A DNA stretch of 64,000 nucleotides from Nocardia vinacea (lineage in GTDB: Bacteria; Actinomycetota; Actinomycetes; Mycobacteriales; Mycobacteriaceae): the NCBI RefSeq assembly GCF_035920345.1, contig NZ_CP109149.1:4588001-4652000 (forward strand), given 5' to 3'. Position numbers and translations under genes: made by a program. Below are positions 10,245 through 18,845 of the stretch, one piece after another. The first letter of the stretch is position 1; each line of letters begins with the position of its first letter. Below the pieces are notes generated by a model, which was not told where the DNA came from, did no database searches, and worked only from the letters and a program-made list of their open reading frames with translations.

Positions 10245-11129
10245 ATGAGTGATGCGCAACGACCGACGAATCTGATCGTGGGCACGCTGCTGGCGCTGGT
10301 TTCCGCGTTGAGCTACGGGCTGTCGGATTTCTTGGGTGGAGTCGCGTCACGGCGCGTCGGGTTCGGACGTGTTGCTCTGCTCGGCCAGCTCGGCGGGTTC
10401 GTCGGTACCGCGCTCGTCGGCCCGTTCGTCTCCCAGACAGTGCCCCAGCCGATGGATCTCTGGTGGGGAGCACTATCCGGCGTGGGGACCGGTATCGCGA
10501 TGACATTCCTGTTCCGCGGAATCAGCCGCGGGGCAATGTCGGTGGTCGTACCGGTCAGCGCCGTCGGCGGTGTCGCGCTGCCGGTCCTGATCGGAACCGT
10601 CCTGCTCGGTGAACGTCCGGCACCATTGGCGTGGGCCGGCATCGTGCTCGCGCTGCCCGCACTCTGGCTCGTCGCAGGCGGCACCACCGGCACCGGTCCG
10701 ATTGCCGGTGCCGCCATCGGTGACGGACTGATCGCCGGTCTCGGCATCGCCGTGCAGTATCTGGCGCTGGCACAGGCCGCGCCCGCGGCCGGGATCTGGC
10801 CGGTGACGGCCGGCCGGGCCGCTGCCGTTGTGCTCGTCGCCCTTCTCGCATGGCAGCTCGCATCCGGATCCGGGGATATCGCACCGGCCCAACGACATCG
10901 GAACGATCTCTTGGCCGCATGTTCCGGCATCCTCGCCGCCGTAGCACTGGTGTCCTACCTCTTCGCTACCCGGACTCAATACCTGGCCGTGGCAGTCGTG
11001 CTGTCTTCGCTCTACCCCATCGTCCCGGTAATCCTGGGCGTGTCCGCGCTGAAAGAGCAACTGCGCCGGAGCCAGGTCATCGGGCTGGCCGCCGCTTTGA
11101 TCGCCAGCACGATCATCGCCACTTCCTGA
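10245..11129 (+). CDS. EamA/DMT-family transporter
   Basis: This encodes 294 residues with about ten hydrophobic segments in two similar halves, the usual layout of drug/metabolite transporters with two EamA domains. The first helix carries ALSYGLSDFLGGVASRR, typical of the family. The second half ends YLAVAVVLSSLYPIVPVILGVSALKE, the signature that precedes the last helix. It is an inner-membrane exporter or permease for a small metabolite. The substrate cannot be read from the sequence. Confidence 0.9.
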   Translation: MSDAQRPTNLIVGTLLALVSALSYGLSDFLGGVASRRVGFGRVALLGQLGGFVGTALVGPFVSQTVPQPMDLWWGALSGVGTGIAMTFLFRGISRGAMSVVVPVSAVGGVALPVLIGTVLLGERPAPLAWAGIVLALPALWLVAGGTTGTGPIAGAAIGDGLIAGLGIAVQYLALAQAAPAAGIWPVTAGRAAAVVLVALLAWQLASGSGDIAPAQRHRNDLLAACSGILAAVALVSYLFATRTQYLAVAVVLSSLYPIVPVILGVSALKEQLRRSQVIGLAAALIASTIIATS

Positions 11130-11161
11130 TCGTGACAACAGTTCTCAGCACAGGAGGCTGC

Positions 11162-11599
11162 TCATAACAGCTGGGGCAGCATGATGAACTCGGCGGTGAG
11201 CGCGAGGACGGACAGGATGATTCCCGTGACCGCCAGGCCCTTGGCACGGCGCTGTCCGGTGCAGCCGACGATCCCGAGGACGAGTCCGGGAATTGCGAAC
11301 GGGAGGCCGATCAACGGTCGTACGCCGGTCAGGTCGATCGGCAGGAACGGGAGTACGCAACCGACGATGCCGAGGATCGCCGACGCTACCGCGAACCATG
11401 GCCCCTGCCGCCGATCGGCGGGCTGTGGACCGCCTTGCCATCCGGGGTCGCTGGTATACACCCAGGGTTGTTGCTGCTGAGGAGGATTCGGCGAGTACGG
11501 CCCCGGCGGGATAGGCGCGGAGTATCCGGCGTTCGGGCCGGGAGCCGCCGTGCCGGGGTGCCAGCCCGGGTTGGGTTCCGGCGGCGAACTGTACGACAT
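11162..11599 (-). CDS. Small Pro-rich membrane protein (DUF4190-like)
   Basis: This encodes 145 residues. The first 60 or so are rich in Pro, Gly, Tyr and Gln and are probably disordered and cytoplasmic. Then come helices around ASAILGIVGCVLPFLP, LPFAIPGLVLGIVGC and GLAVTGIILSVLALTAEF. The repeated LGIVG pattern with a final helix resembles DUF4190 proteins of actinobacteria, whose function is unknown. It stands alone and converges with the EamA gene. Confidence 0.75.
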   Translation of the reverse strand: MSYSSPPEPNPGWHPGTAAPGPNAGYSAPIPPGPYSPNPPQQQQPWVYTSDPGWQGGPQPADRRQGPWFAVASAILGIVGCVLPFLPIDLTGVRPLIGLPFAIPGLVLGIVGCTGQRRAKGLAVTGIILSVLALTAEFIMLPQLL

Positions 11600-11628
11600 C
11601 GGTAACCCTCACTCACGAATTCCCGAGA

Positions 11629-12016
11629 ATGGCCTTCTATCATTTGCAGGCCACGATAGCCGCATACCGAGGTCTGCATCTGGCCCAAATCCGCTGGGCC
11701 GAAAGCAAACCGACCGTACGGCATGTTCAACAGGCGGGTACGGTAGCGGGCGGCGCGCTGGTCGACCATCCCGCGCGACGACTGAAGCCGACCGTGCTCC
11801 ACACCACGGATTCGGACACCATGCTCGCCACCGCAGGTGCCCTGTCCCGTAGCGGCGAGTTGGCCAGTCCACTTGCCGCGGTGATGCTGATCCCGCAGTG
11901 CGGGAATCACTTCGACTGGTCGGCACACCGCGGGTCGAGCTGCTCGCAGCACTGCGCGCACACGACACGGTCGACATTCGCGTCGCGGCGGCAGCGGTCC
12001 GGCTGGTGGCCGGATG
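11629..12016 (+). pseudogene. Possible decayed gene, family unknown
   Basis: Between 11600 and 12253 no intact gene is convincing. On the plus strand one frame from ATG 11629 includes TMLATAGALSRSGELASPLAAV up to about 11880. A second frame continues DADPAVRESLRLVGTPRVEL ... VAAAAVRLVAG and stops at TGA 12014-12016. The second piece looks like a real protein C-terminus. A single frameshift near 11880 would join them. I do not recognise the family. Beyond 12016 to 12253 I see nothing. Confidence 0.25.
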
Positions 12017-12253
12017 AGTTCGGGCACTGTCGAATTCAGAGCAGTGGCGAATTCCGTGGCGGGCGTGCCGCGCCAGTCGACCACGCGGCACGCCGGGCGG
12101 GGCGCCCCGTTGCGCCCGCCGTCACTGTGCCGGCGACGTTAGCGTCCGGGTCGGGTCATTGGTCGGACAACGTGGACCCAGGACGTCGCCAATTGAGCAG
12201 TAACGCTGTTTGGGGCAGTGTCACTATTGCGGACGAAGGTCGCCGTCAAGACT

Positions 12254-12697
12254 TCACTGTTCAGGCAAACGGCGGCGGCCACCGGCCACGTCGGTTACCA
12301 GATCAGTGTAGCCGTCGACAAGTTCCGCCAAGTGGTACCAGTGTTTATGGGTATTGTCGCTACGCGCGCCATCGACATCGATGGCGGTGTTGGCATCCAC
12401 CCAGCTGCGCGCCATCCGATCCACCACCGCACCGAGGCTCTCGGTATGTAGCGAAGCACCATTGCGATGCTGCGGGATCTCCTGCGCAATCCACTCATTG
12501 ATATCGTCGACGAGTTCGCTACGACGGCAATCGATTTCGGCAACGAGGTTCATGTCCTGAATCTCGGCGCGGCGTGCGTGCAGTTCGGCGAGGGCATGTG
12601 CGGAACGCAGTAATTCACGATCTTGAAAACGTCTGCCCTGAAATGCACACAATATCTGCGGAGCGGTCGGCAGCACCCCCACTGTGGGCGCGCTCAT
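12254..12697 (-). CDS. DUF4254-domain protein
   Basis: This encodes 147 mostly helical residues. Conserved features shared with the second copy at 17287-17724 include the pattern LAELHARRAEI..M, then EIDCRRSELVDDINEWI, then LHTESLGAVVDRMAR and a closing LAELVDGYTDLV ... GRRRLP. This is the DUF4254 pattern. The biochemical role is unknown. Members are common in Nocardia next to HTH and ImmA-type genes. No signal peptide or membrane segment is present. Confidence 0.75.
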   Translation of the reverse strand: MSAPTVGVLPTAPQILCAFQGRRFQDRELLRSAHALAELHARRAEIQDMNLVAEIDCRRSELVDDINEWIAQEIPQHRNGASLHTESLGAVVDRMARSWVDANTAIDVDGARSDNTHKHWYHLAELVDGYTDLVTDVAGGRRRLPEQ

Positions 12698-13097
12698 CGC
12701 CGTACCCCGAATTCACCCGACACCAACGCGCTTTGTACCAACATGATTGGCTCTCGATTCGGTTATCCCGGTCATCGGATCGGTTCTTCACAACTAGCGT
12801 AGCTGGATCATGCTCTTACAAATGCAAGAACGCAAGACTGCGTTCTCATTGCTGCGGTCACGACCTGGTCACCGAGTGGCGACCCCACAGGCAGCTAGCG
12901 ACAACGACTTTCACGCTCGATGCACACCAGGAGCTGGACCGGTCGCCAAGAGTTTGCCACATCATCGCCCGGCGCGTGGGCAGTATGCGATCGCCGCCTA
13001 CGGTCGGGGCGTCCCGAGGTAACTAGTCGCCCCCGCCGGACTCGAGGATCGTCTCCCACGCCGGCTGCGCCGGCTCCGGTAGCGCAACCGCAGGATC
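12698..13097. other. Gene-poor interval
   Basis: I see no supportable gene in these 400 bases. The first part must hold the promoter of the DUF4254 gene. The remainder is next to degraded coding DNA and may be a further decayed stretch. Confidence 0.4.
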
Positions 13098-13364
13098 TCA
13101 CCGGCCAGTGCGCCTAGCGCGGCCTTGTTCGAATCGCTGTTCACCGTTGGCCATTTCGGCGAGGCCGATCTCGTGCAGCACACAAATCAGGAACATCAGT
13201 TCTTCGTCGTAGTCCGCGCCGGGAGGCAGACCGGCCTACTCCGCGAGGGCGCGCCCGGAAAGGAAACCGCGCACGCTGTGATTGCGCAGTGGTGTCGCCA
13301 GCTCGTGCGTGACCAATTCCTGTGCGGCACGAGCCAACAGAGTCGACGGCAATGAAGCCGGTTG
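13098..13364 (-). pseudogene. HD-domain (cyanamide hydratase-like) protein remnant
   Basis: The minus strand reads LPSTLLARAAQELV ... TPLRNHSVRGFLSGRALAE, then an in-frame TAG at 13236-13238, then AGLPPGADYDEELMFLICVL and HEIGLAEMANGEQRFE. The NHSVR...F and the YDEEL...CVLHxIGL patterns are those of HD-domain hydrolases of the cyanamide hydratase type. The usual HD pair is HE here, the frame is interrupted by the stop, and the C-terminal half of the domain is missing. No start codon is evident. Confidence 0.65.
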
Positions 13365-13386
13365 TGCCGCAGCCGGTCTCCCCGAC

Positions 13387-13512
13387 CACAGCAGCGTAGT
13401 AGATGCGCCGCATCGTCTCCTCGGAGCCGAAGCCGCAGTGCCGCGCAATGGTGGCCACCCCGCCGGTTGAGGATTCGAGCAATGCCTGCCCGGCCTCCAC
13501 CCCCTGCGCAGG
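13387..13512 (-). pseudogene. AraC/GlxA-type HTH remnant
   Basis: The minus strand reads about 42 residues, PAQGVEAGQALLESSTGGVA followed by TIARHCGFGSEETMRRIYY. This matches the second helix-turn-helix of GlxA/AraC-type regulators (R..LLE.T...V..IA..CGFGS.ETMRR). The residues before it in other frames are compatible with more of the same protein up to about 13700, but without clear motifs. The remnant lies directly upstream of the HD-protein remnant on the same strand, so both may have been one regulator/enzyme unit. Confidence 0.55.
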
Positions 13513-13799
13513 AATACGACGAGGCGTTCGGCCGATGCGCGCGCCAATTCGGCGCCATCTACAAGGACGAGCACCCCACAGATCCGGCCATCGGCCCGGT
13601 TCGACGCGGTGAAGCACGGCGCGCTCGACCCGCGATCCACCGCGACGAGGGAATATCGCACCCAAAACTCCGAACTTCGTTGCTGTAAAAGGCGGTAGTC
13701 TCTGACCACGCTGCGATTGCATATTTGCGTGTGTGGCGGGCACTTACTACAGACATGTACGCAAGAGTGCTAACAGGTGCGCCGGGTGAAAGGGTTGTC

Positions 13800-14660
13800 A
13801 TGGCAGGCAAGCGCACAGTCCTCACCGCGGGTTTGCGGCGGCTCTCGGTGCTGCTGACCGAGATGCGCGAACACGCAGGGCTCAGCAAAGAGGACGTCAG
13901 CGGCAAGACCGGCATCAATATCACCACGCTGTACCGCATCGAGACGGCGCAGGCGCGCCCGCAGCGGCGCACGCTGATGGCGATGCTGGATCTCTACGGT
14001 GTCACCGAACAGCAGCGCGACGATGCGCTCGAACTCCTGTCGGACGCACTCAAGCCCGGCATGTCCCGCCCGTACGAGGCGACGCTGACCGAGGTACACG
14101 CGGCCTATATCAACTTCGAATCCGAGGCGCTATCGGCCCGGCACTACCAAACCTCCTACATCCCAGGGCTATTGCAGACCTCGGACTATGCCGAGGCGGT
14201 CATCGACACCAATATGCCGAAGCTGGACGGAGCCACAGCGTCGCACAATGTGCGGGCGCGGATGGATCGGGCCATGCATCTCACCAAGCCGGATCCGCTA
14301 GAGCTGTGGGTGGTGCTCGACGAGGCGGCGATCCGACGGATGGTCGGCGGCCCCGATGTCATGAAGGCACAGCTGAAGCGGCTGCTCGACGATTCGCAGA
14401 TGAAAAACGTCATCCTGCAGATACTTCCGTTCAGCGCGGGCGTACATCCCGGCATGGCGGGATCCTTTACGCTGCTGGACTTCAAGGATCCCGCCGATCC
14501 GGAGCTGGTGTACGTCGAGGGCATCGCGGGTGACCAGCTGATCGAGGGCCATCCCCAGATCCGCCGCTTCGGCATTATTTTCGACCAACTGCGCGCCATG
14601 GCGCTCAGCCCGCGCGACTCCATGGCGCTGATCGACAAGGCCTCCGAAGAGATGAGCTGA
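13800..14660 (+). CDS. Scr1/DUF5753-type HTH regulator
   Basis: This encodes 286 residues from ATG 13800, which has AAAGGG just upstream. The frame extends 75 bases further up. An N-terminal XRE-like HTH (about residues 5-65: LLTEMREHAGLSKEDVSGKTG, TTLYRIETAQARP) is followed by a DUF5753 domain beginning EALSARHYQTSYIPGLLQT and ending near LSPRDSMALI. Proteins of this type are abundant in Streptomyces and Nocardia and usually sit beside a small DUF397 gene. None is present here, since the downstream genes are on the opposite strand. The role is probably transcription control of a local target. Confidence 0.88.
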   Translation: MAGKRTVLTAGLRRLSVLLTEMREHAGLSKEDVSGKTGINITTLYRIETAQARPQRRTLMAMLDLYGVTEQQRDDALELLSDALKPGMSRPYEATLTEVHAAYINFESEALSARHYQTSYIPGLLQTSDYAEAVIDTNMPKLDGATASHNVRARMDRAMHLTKPDPLELWVVLDEAAIRRMVGGPDVMKAQLKRLLDDSQMKNVILQILPFSAGVHPGMAGSFTLLDFKDPADPELVYVEGIAGDQLIEGHPQIRRFGIIFDQLRAMALSPRDSMALIDKASEEMS

Positions 14661-15485
14661 TCAGGTGCGGCTGGCCCGTCGATAGCCGACCGCCGCGGGG
14701 ACCGCGAAGACTACGAGCGCGCCGACACACCAGGCGATGGTGGCCAGTAGCGGGTCGCGCACCGGCCCGCCGACGGATAGCCCCTTCATGGCATTGATGG
14801 CGTAGGACATCGGCTGATGCTGCACAATCGGCTGGGCCCACGGCGGATAAGCGACCAGCAGCACGAACCCGGTACTGAAGAACATCATCAACGATGATCC
14901 GAGCGAAACAGCCTCCACCAGTGCGGCTTTCGCGCTGAACACGGCCACCGCGGTGACAACGGTGGCGAAGGCGATGCCGAACAGTAGCGGCACCGCGAAC
15001 AGCGCGATACCGGCGAGCAGCCCTTGCTCGAATCGGAAGCCGAGCACCACTCCCACCGCGAACATCACCGCAGTGCACAGCACAATCCGGATCCCTTCGG
15101 CGACAATGCGCGCAACCAGTCCGGACGCGCGGTGCACCGGCAGCACCCAGAAGCGGGCCAGCAGACCTTCGTCGCGCTCGCGTCCGAGGGTGATGGCACC
15201 TGCCACCGAACCGGACATCACACCGACCAGCGCCGACATCGGCACGAAACCGTACAGTGCACTCACCTCGGAGAAATCCGAAATCTGTTTTCCGAGAACG
15301 GTATTCAGTACAATCAGCAGGAGCGCGGGAAAGACGAGCGACTGCACGACGGTCAGCGGATCACGCCACCAGCGCATCAGCAGCCGCTTGGTCTGGATCA
15401 GCGTCTGTGGGATCAGCAGACGCCAGGTCTCGGTGCGACCATAGACCTTGGGCAGTTCCGCCGTGGGAGTCAGTACCTCGGTCAT
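14661..15485 (-). CDS. ABC-2 type transporter permease
   Basis: This encodes 274 residues with six predicted membrane helices. The N-terminus has the typical start of DrrB-like permeases (LIPQTLIQTKRLLMRWWRDP, then VVQSLVFPALLLIVLNTVLG), and a cytoplasmic loop LGRERDEGLLARFWVLP precedes helix 3. The start ATG overlaps the stop of the upstream permease gene (ATGA), so the two are co-translated. They could form a heterodimeric export channel. No ATP-binding subunit is encoded nearby. Confidence 0.87.
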   Translation of the reverse strand: MTEVLTPTAELPKVYGRTETWRLLIPQTLIQTKRLLMRWWRDPLTVVQSLVFPALLLIVLNTVLGKQISDFSEVSALYGFVPMSALVGVMSGSVAGAITLGRERDEGLLARFWVLPVHRASGLVARIVAEGIRIVLCTAVMFAVGVVLGFRFEQGLLAGIALFAVPLLFGIAFATVVTAVAVFSAKAALVEAVSLGSSLMMFFSTGFVLLVAYPPWAQPIVQHQPMSYAINAMKGLSVGGPVRDPLLATIAWCVGALVVFAVPAAVGYRRASRT

Positions 15486-16381
15486 GCCGACCTCCGGATC
15501 GAAACGAATACCGCACCCGCACCGAAGAGAACGATCTGACCGAGTATCCAGGCCAGCCCGGGCCCGAGGGTCGACCAGCCGACCACGCCCGCGTGGCCCG
15601 ATGGATCACCGGCCAGCGCCCGCAGCCCGTATACGTACTGCGAGACCGGCTGGTTGCGTGCGAACCCCTGGATCCAGTGCGGGAATTGGCTGACCGGGGA
15701 AAGTCCGCTGGACACCATGCCGAGGATCAGCTGCGGCAGGATCAGCGCCTGGGTGGTCGCCTCCGGGCTCTTGGTCAGACTGCCGAGCAGATCGGCGCCC
15801 AGGCACAGCGCCAGCCCGATCAGCATCGCGAAAGCGATGAAACCGATTGTTTCCCACCAGCTTCCATAGAAGCGGAAGCCGATTACATGTCCGCACACGA
15901 GGGCCGCGGCCAGCGCGATTCCCGCCCGACCCAGCGCGGTCGTGACTCGCGCGGCCAGCGGCACCGTCGAAAGCATCGGCATCGATCCGAACCGCACATT
16001 GAGCCCGTCCCTGGCATCGGCGGCCGACCGGAATGCGGCCGTAATGGCGCAGAAAGCGATCGCCTGCATGGCGATCATGGGCATGAGGAATTGCGCGTAG
16101 TTGCTGAGCCCGCCCCGTCGGAGGGGGTTCAGTGACATCACGAGGTTCAGCGGGACGTAGAAGCCGACGGTGAAGACCACTGGCGCGAGCAGCGCGGTGA
16201 ATAGTTCACCATTGCGCCAAGACGGCCGGACGAGGCGCGAGGTCAGCGCCCACCATTGCGCCGCCGTCGCCATCCGCGGCGGTGGCGCATCCACCAGCCG
16301 CTCGCTGCTCAGGCGGCGGTTTTCCCCGTCGCCGCGTTCCTGCGGAACGGTGCTCGATCCCGCGTCGCTACCGATGCTCAT
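15482..16381 (-). CDS. ABC-2 type transporter permease
   Basis: This encodes 299 residues from ATG 16381. The frame runs further upstream, but that part lacks membrane character and looks non-coding. The segment LTSRLVRPSWRNGELFTALL leads into six helices. QALILPQLILGMVSSGLSP and HWIQGFARNQPVSQYVYGLR are typical of the last periplasmic loop in DrrB/ABC2_membrane proteins. It is the first gene of a two-permease operon and pairs with the gene at 14661. The missing ATPase must be supplied from elsewhere or has been lost. Confidence 0.85.
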   Translation of the reverse strand: MSIGSDAGSSTVPQERGDGENRRLSSERLVDAPPPRMATAAQWWALTSRLVRPSWRNGELFTALLAPVVFTVGFYVPLNLVMSLNPLRRGGLSNYAQFLMPMIAMQAIAFCAITAAFRSAADARDGLNVRFGSMPMLSTVPLAARVTTALGRAGIALAAALVCGHVIGFRFYGSWWETIGFIAFAMLIGLALCLGADLLGSLTKSPEATTQALILPQLILGMVSSGLSPVSQFPHWIQGFARNQPVSQYVYGLRALAGDPSGHAGVVGWSTLGPGLAWILGQIVLFGAGAVFVSIRRSA

Positions 16382-16777
16382 CTGCACGCTCCCATCCTGC
16401 GCGTCAACCGTGCTTGTCGGTGGGGAACCGGCTGTTCTCAGCATGTCGCACGTAGCCGCAGCCGGTACAGCTTTCCGCACTCTTCGAGTACGTACCGCAT
16501 GATCAATCTCGCTCGCTCTCGTCCCCTGCCCACCGAGATCGGGCACGCCGCCGCCGTGCGGCGCGATCGGCTCGCCGTCCAATTTCGCCGCACCTACGAC
16601 GTTTCGATACCACCCCCGGGTGTTGCAACGGCGACTCCGAGAGGGCAATGAATCCCACCAAGGTGTCTGCCGGCTCGACCAGAACGCCGTCTCACGGGTG
16701 CATGAATTATGCAGTGTCGCTATCGGTTTCGACGGAATGTCCGATTCGTGAGGTGACTACCGTGCACGGGGTGAGTA

Positions 16778-17290
16778 ATGTATGCCCCGATGACCAGCAT
16801 GGAAGCCCGTTTCCGTGAAGCAGCGCGGACCGTGCCCCTCCCCAGTCCTTGGAATCTGTCCGCCTACCTCGCAAGTGTCGCCGCCTACCGTGGTCGTTCC
16901 ATATCGCTGCAGGCGATCCCCGCGGCCGCGCTCGCGGATATCGGGTGTCGTGGCAGCGGACTCTGGATCGCGCGCGGTCACGACGACATCATCGTCTACG
17001 ACGCGTCCGCCACCGAGCGCAATGCGGATCACATCATCCTGCACGAAATCGGTCACATGCTGTTCGGGCACGGTAAGGAAGGTACGGAGGCGGGTGAGCC
17101 GATCACACCGTCGCTGGCCGCACTGCTGCCGTCCGTCTCACCGTCCTCCATCAAGCACGCACTCGGCCGCGAGCATTTCGGCGCCGACCGCGAACGGGAA
17201 GCGGAGGTATTCGCCGATATGACCATGGTCTACGCCACTCTGCCGCGCCGCCCGGCACGCTCGTTCCGACTTTTCGGGCGCGGGCGTTAG
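16778..17290 (+). CDS. ImmA/IrrE-type metallopeptidase-like protein (ParH-like)
   Basis: This encodes 170 residues from ATG 16778, with a GGGGTGAG stretch just upstream. ATG 16790 is an alternative. The zinc motif HEIGH is at residues 89-93, in IILHEIGHMLFGH, and a later acidic stretch REREAEVFADM supplies the usual third-ligand position. This is the compact ImmA/IrrE fold that cleaves or binds HTH regulators in other bacteria. In Nocardia such proteins are often annotated ParH-like. It converges on the DUF4254 gene with a 4-bp overlap. Its partner HTH protein could be the Scr1-type regulator 2 kb away, but that is a guess. Confidence 0.8.
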   Translation: MYAPMTSMEARFREAARTVPLPSPWNLSAYLASVAAYRGRSISLQAIPAAALADIGCRGSGLWIARGHDDIIVYDASATERNADHIILHEIGHMLFGHGKEGTEAGEPITPSLAALLPSVSPSSIKHALGREHFGADREREAEVFADMTMVYATLPRRPARSFRLFGRGR

Positions 17291-17724
17291 CCACCGGGTA
17301 GTCGGCGGGCACCCTCGCGCAATCCGTCGATCAGATCCTGATAGCTATCCGCCAGCTCGTTGAGCTGCACCCACGCGTCATAGAAAACGGGCTCCGGCGC
17401 CTCGGACAGCGGCACGAAGGCCTGCGTGGTCATTCTGGCCAGCCGATCCACGATCTCGCCGACGGTTTCGGAGTGCAACTGCGCCTCGGAGCACGGGACC
17501 GGCATCGCCAGCGTCACCCACAGGTCGATCGACCGCACCAGTTGGGCGCGCCGCCGATCCAGCTTGGGGATTTCACGTACCGGCGTCCGCTCGCGGATTT
17601 CGTGCAGCTGCGCCAACTCCCCCGCTGCCTCCAGCATCGGATGATCGTCGTGCGGTAGCCCGCGGCATGCGGCCAGCAACATATCCCGCCCCGGAACCAT
17701 CCGGTTATTCCCGACATTCCTCAT
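17287..17724 (-). CDS. DUF4254-domain protein, second copy
   Basis: This encodes 145 residues from ATG 17724. The frame is open to 17808 and an in-frame ATG lies eight codons downstream. It shares with the gene at 12254 the pattern GELAQLHEIRERT, IPKLDRRRAQLVRSIDLWV, LHSETVGEIVDRLARM, LNELADSYQDLIDGL and GARRLP. All are consistent with one helical domain. The function is unknown. Its 3' end overlaps that of the ImmA-type gene, so the pair is convergent and not an operon. Confidence 0.75.
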   Translation of the reverse strand: MRNVGNNRMVPGRDMLLAACRGLPHDDHPMLEAAGELAQLHEIRERTPVREIPKLDRRRAQLVRSIDLWVTLAMPVPCSEAQLHSETVGEIVDRLARMTTQAFVPLSEAPEPVFYDAWVQLNELADSYQDLIDGLREGARRLPGG

Positions 17725-17959
17725 CTGGGCCTCCCACCGACGTCGGAACGCGCCGCCATCGGCGAACCTCCGGACCAGCAACGTCGTTTCCGCACCGCAC
17801 GACCGCACGTCACGCCTCGATTATCGACCCAGATCCGCGCCCGCGACCGGAAACGCCGATATCAAGTTGTTACAGACCTGCGCGTTCATGGCAAACGATC
17901 AGTAACCCAAACTATGGTCCGGGTGGTCAGCGACCGAGTGTGGGCGAGATGAGCTTCGA

Positions 17960-18745
17960 CTAGGCAGGTACACCCTCGGCCACGCCGTCCGCCAGATAGT
18001 CCTGACCGCCGACATAGAACGTGCGACCGGATTCGCCTGCGGCACTTGCGGCCTCGCCGACGACAGCGGCGAACTCCTCGACGGTCGGCAGCGCACCGTG
18101 ATCGCGGCGAGCCGAAACCGCCTCGGGATTACGACGTTCCAGCAGGCGAACAATGATCGTGCCGTCGATCATGTCGCCGGACACCACATTCAGCCCGATG
18201 CCACGTTCGGTCAGCTCCGGAATCATTGTGCGCAAGGCATCTTCACCCGCACGCTTACTGGCCGCGATCGGCTCATAGTCCGCCGGAACGGGTTTGCGGC
18301 CGTGAAAGTGGGCCTGATGGCTGGTCACGAAGACGATCCGGCCGCCGGATGGCAGGTGCGGCAAGGCTTGCCGCACCAGACGAATCTGCGCGTCACGATT
18401 CAACGCCATCGCATAGTCGGGCGCGGCATTGCGCTCGAGACCGCCGGATGCGTTGAGCACCAGCACATCCAGCCGACCGAACTCCGCTACCACATCGGCG
18501 ATCATGGCCGCGGTGGCGTCGGCATCCGCAATATCGGCACCGGCAATCGAGGCACTGCCGCCGACGGCACCGATCTCATCGGCGATCGTCTGAGCGCGCT
18601 TGCGCTTCTCCCGATAGTTGATGATCACGTGATCACCGCCGGCCGCCAGCACTTTCGCCGTCTCTGCCCCTATCCCCCGCGATGCGCCGGTGATCAGCAC
18701 AATCCGTCGTTCCGTCGAGTCGCCCACCATCTGCCTCTCGCTCAT
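17960..18745 (-). CDS. SDR-family oxidoreductase
   Basis: This encodes 261 residues from ATG 18745. The frame extends upstream through non-coding DNA. The NAD(P)-binding motif TGASRGIG is at 19-26 and the NASGG structural motif near 98. After the serine of FVTSHQAHF (142) the expected YxxxK is not regular: the nearest pair is Tyr157 and Lys164, seven apart (DYEPIAASKRAGED). The enzyme class is clear, but catalysis may differ from classical SDRs. It is divergent from the HxlR regulator, with a palindrome between them, so it is the likely target of that regulator. Confidence 0.88.
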   Translation of the reverse strand: MSERQMVGDSTERRIVLITGASRGIGAETAKVLAAGGDHVIINYREKRKRAQTIADEIGAVGGSASIAGADIADADATAAMIADVVAEFGRLDVLVLNASGGLERNAAPDYAMALNRDAQIRLVRQALPHLPSGGRIVFVTSHQAHFHGRKPVPADYEPIAASKRAGEDALRTMIPELTERGIGLNVVSGDMIDGTIIVRLLERRNPEAVSARRDHGALPTVEEFAAVVGEAASAAGESGRTFYVGGQDYLADGVAEGVPA

Positions 18746-18832
18746 GCCTGCGCCTCGCCGGCGCTCGGCTCCGGCACGAGCGAGCGGCTCGGCCGTGTCT
18801 TTGCTCGCTCGCTCATCAGCCCACAGCAACGC

Positions 18833-18845
18833 TTCTAATTTAGAA
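18833..18845. promoter_or_regulatory. Palindromic operator candidate between SDR and hxlR-type gene
   Basis: The sequence TTCTAATTTAGAA is a perfect 6-1-6 inverted repeat. It lies in the 118-bp divergent interval, 18 bp before the HxlR-type start and 87 bp before the SDR start. It overlaps a possible -10 hexamer TAGAAT at 18841-18846 for the regulator gene. An HxlR dimer bound here could repress both genes. Confidence 0.5.

Noticed and set aside
9886..10506. 206-codon minus-strand frame before the EamA gene
   Set aside because: It is Arg/Ser/Pro-rich, overlaps the EamA start, and shows no motif.
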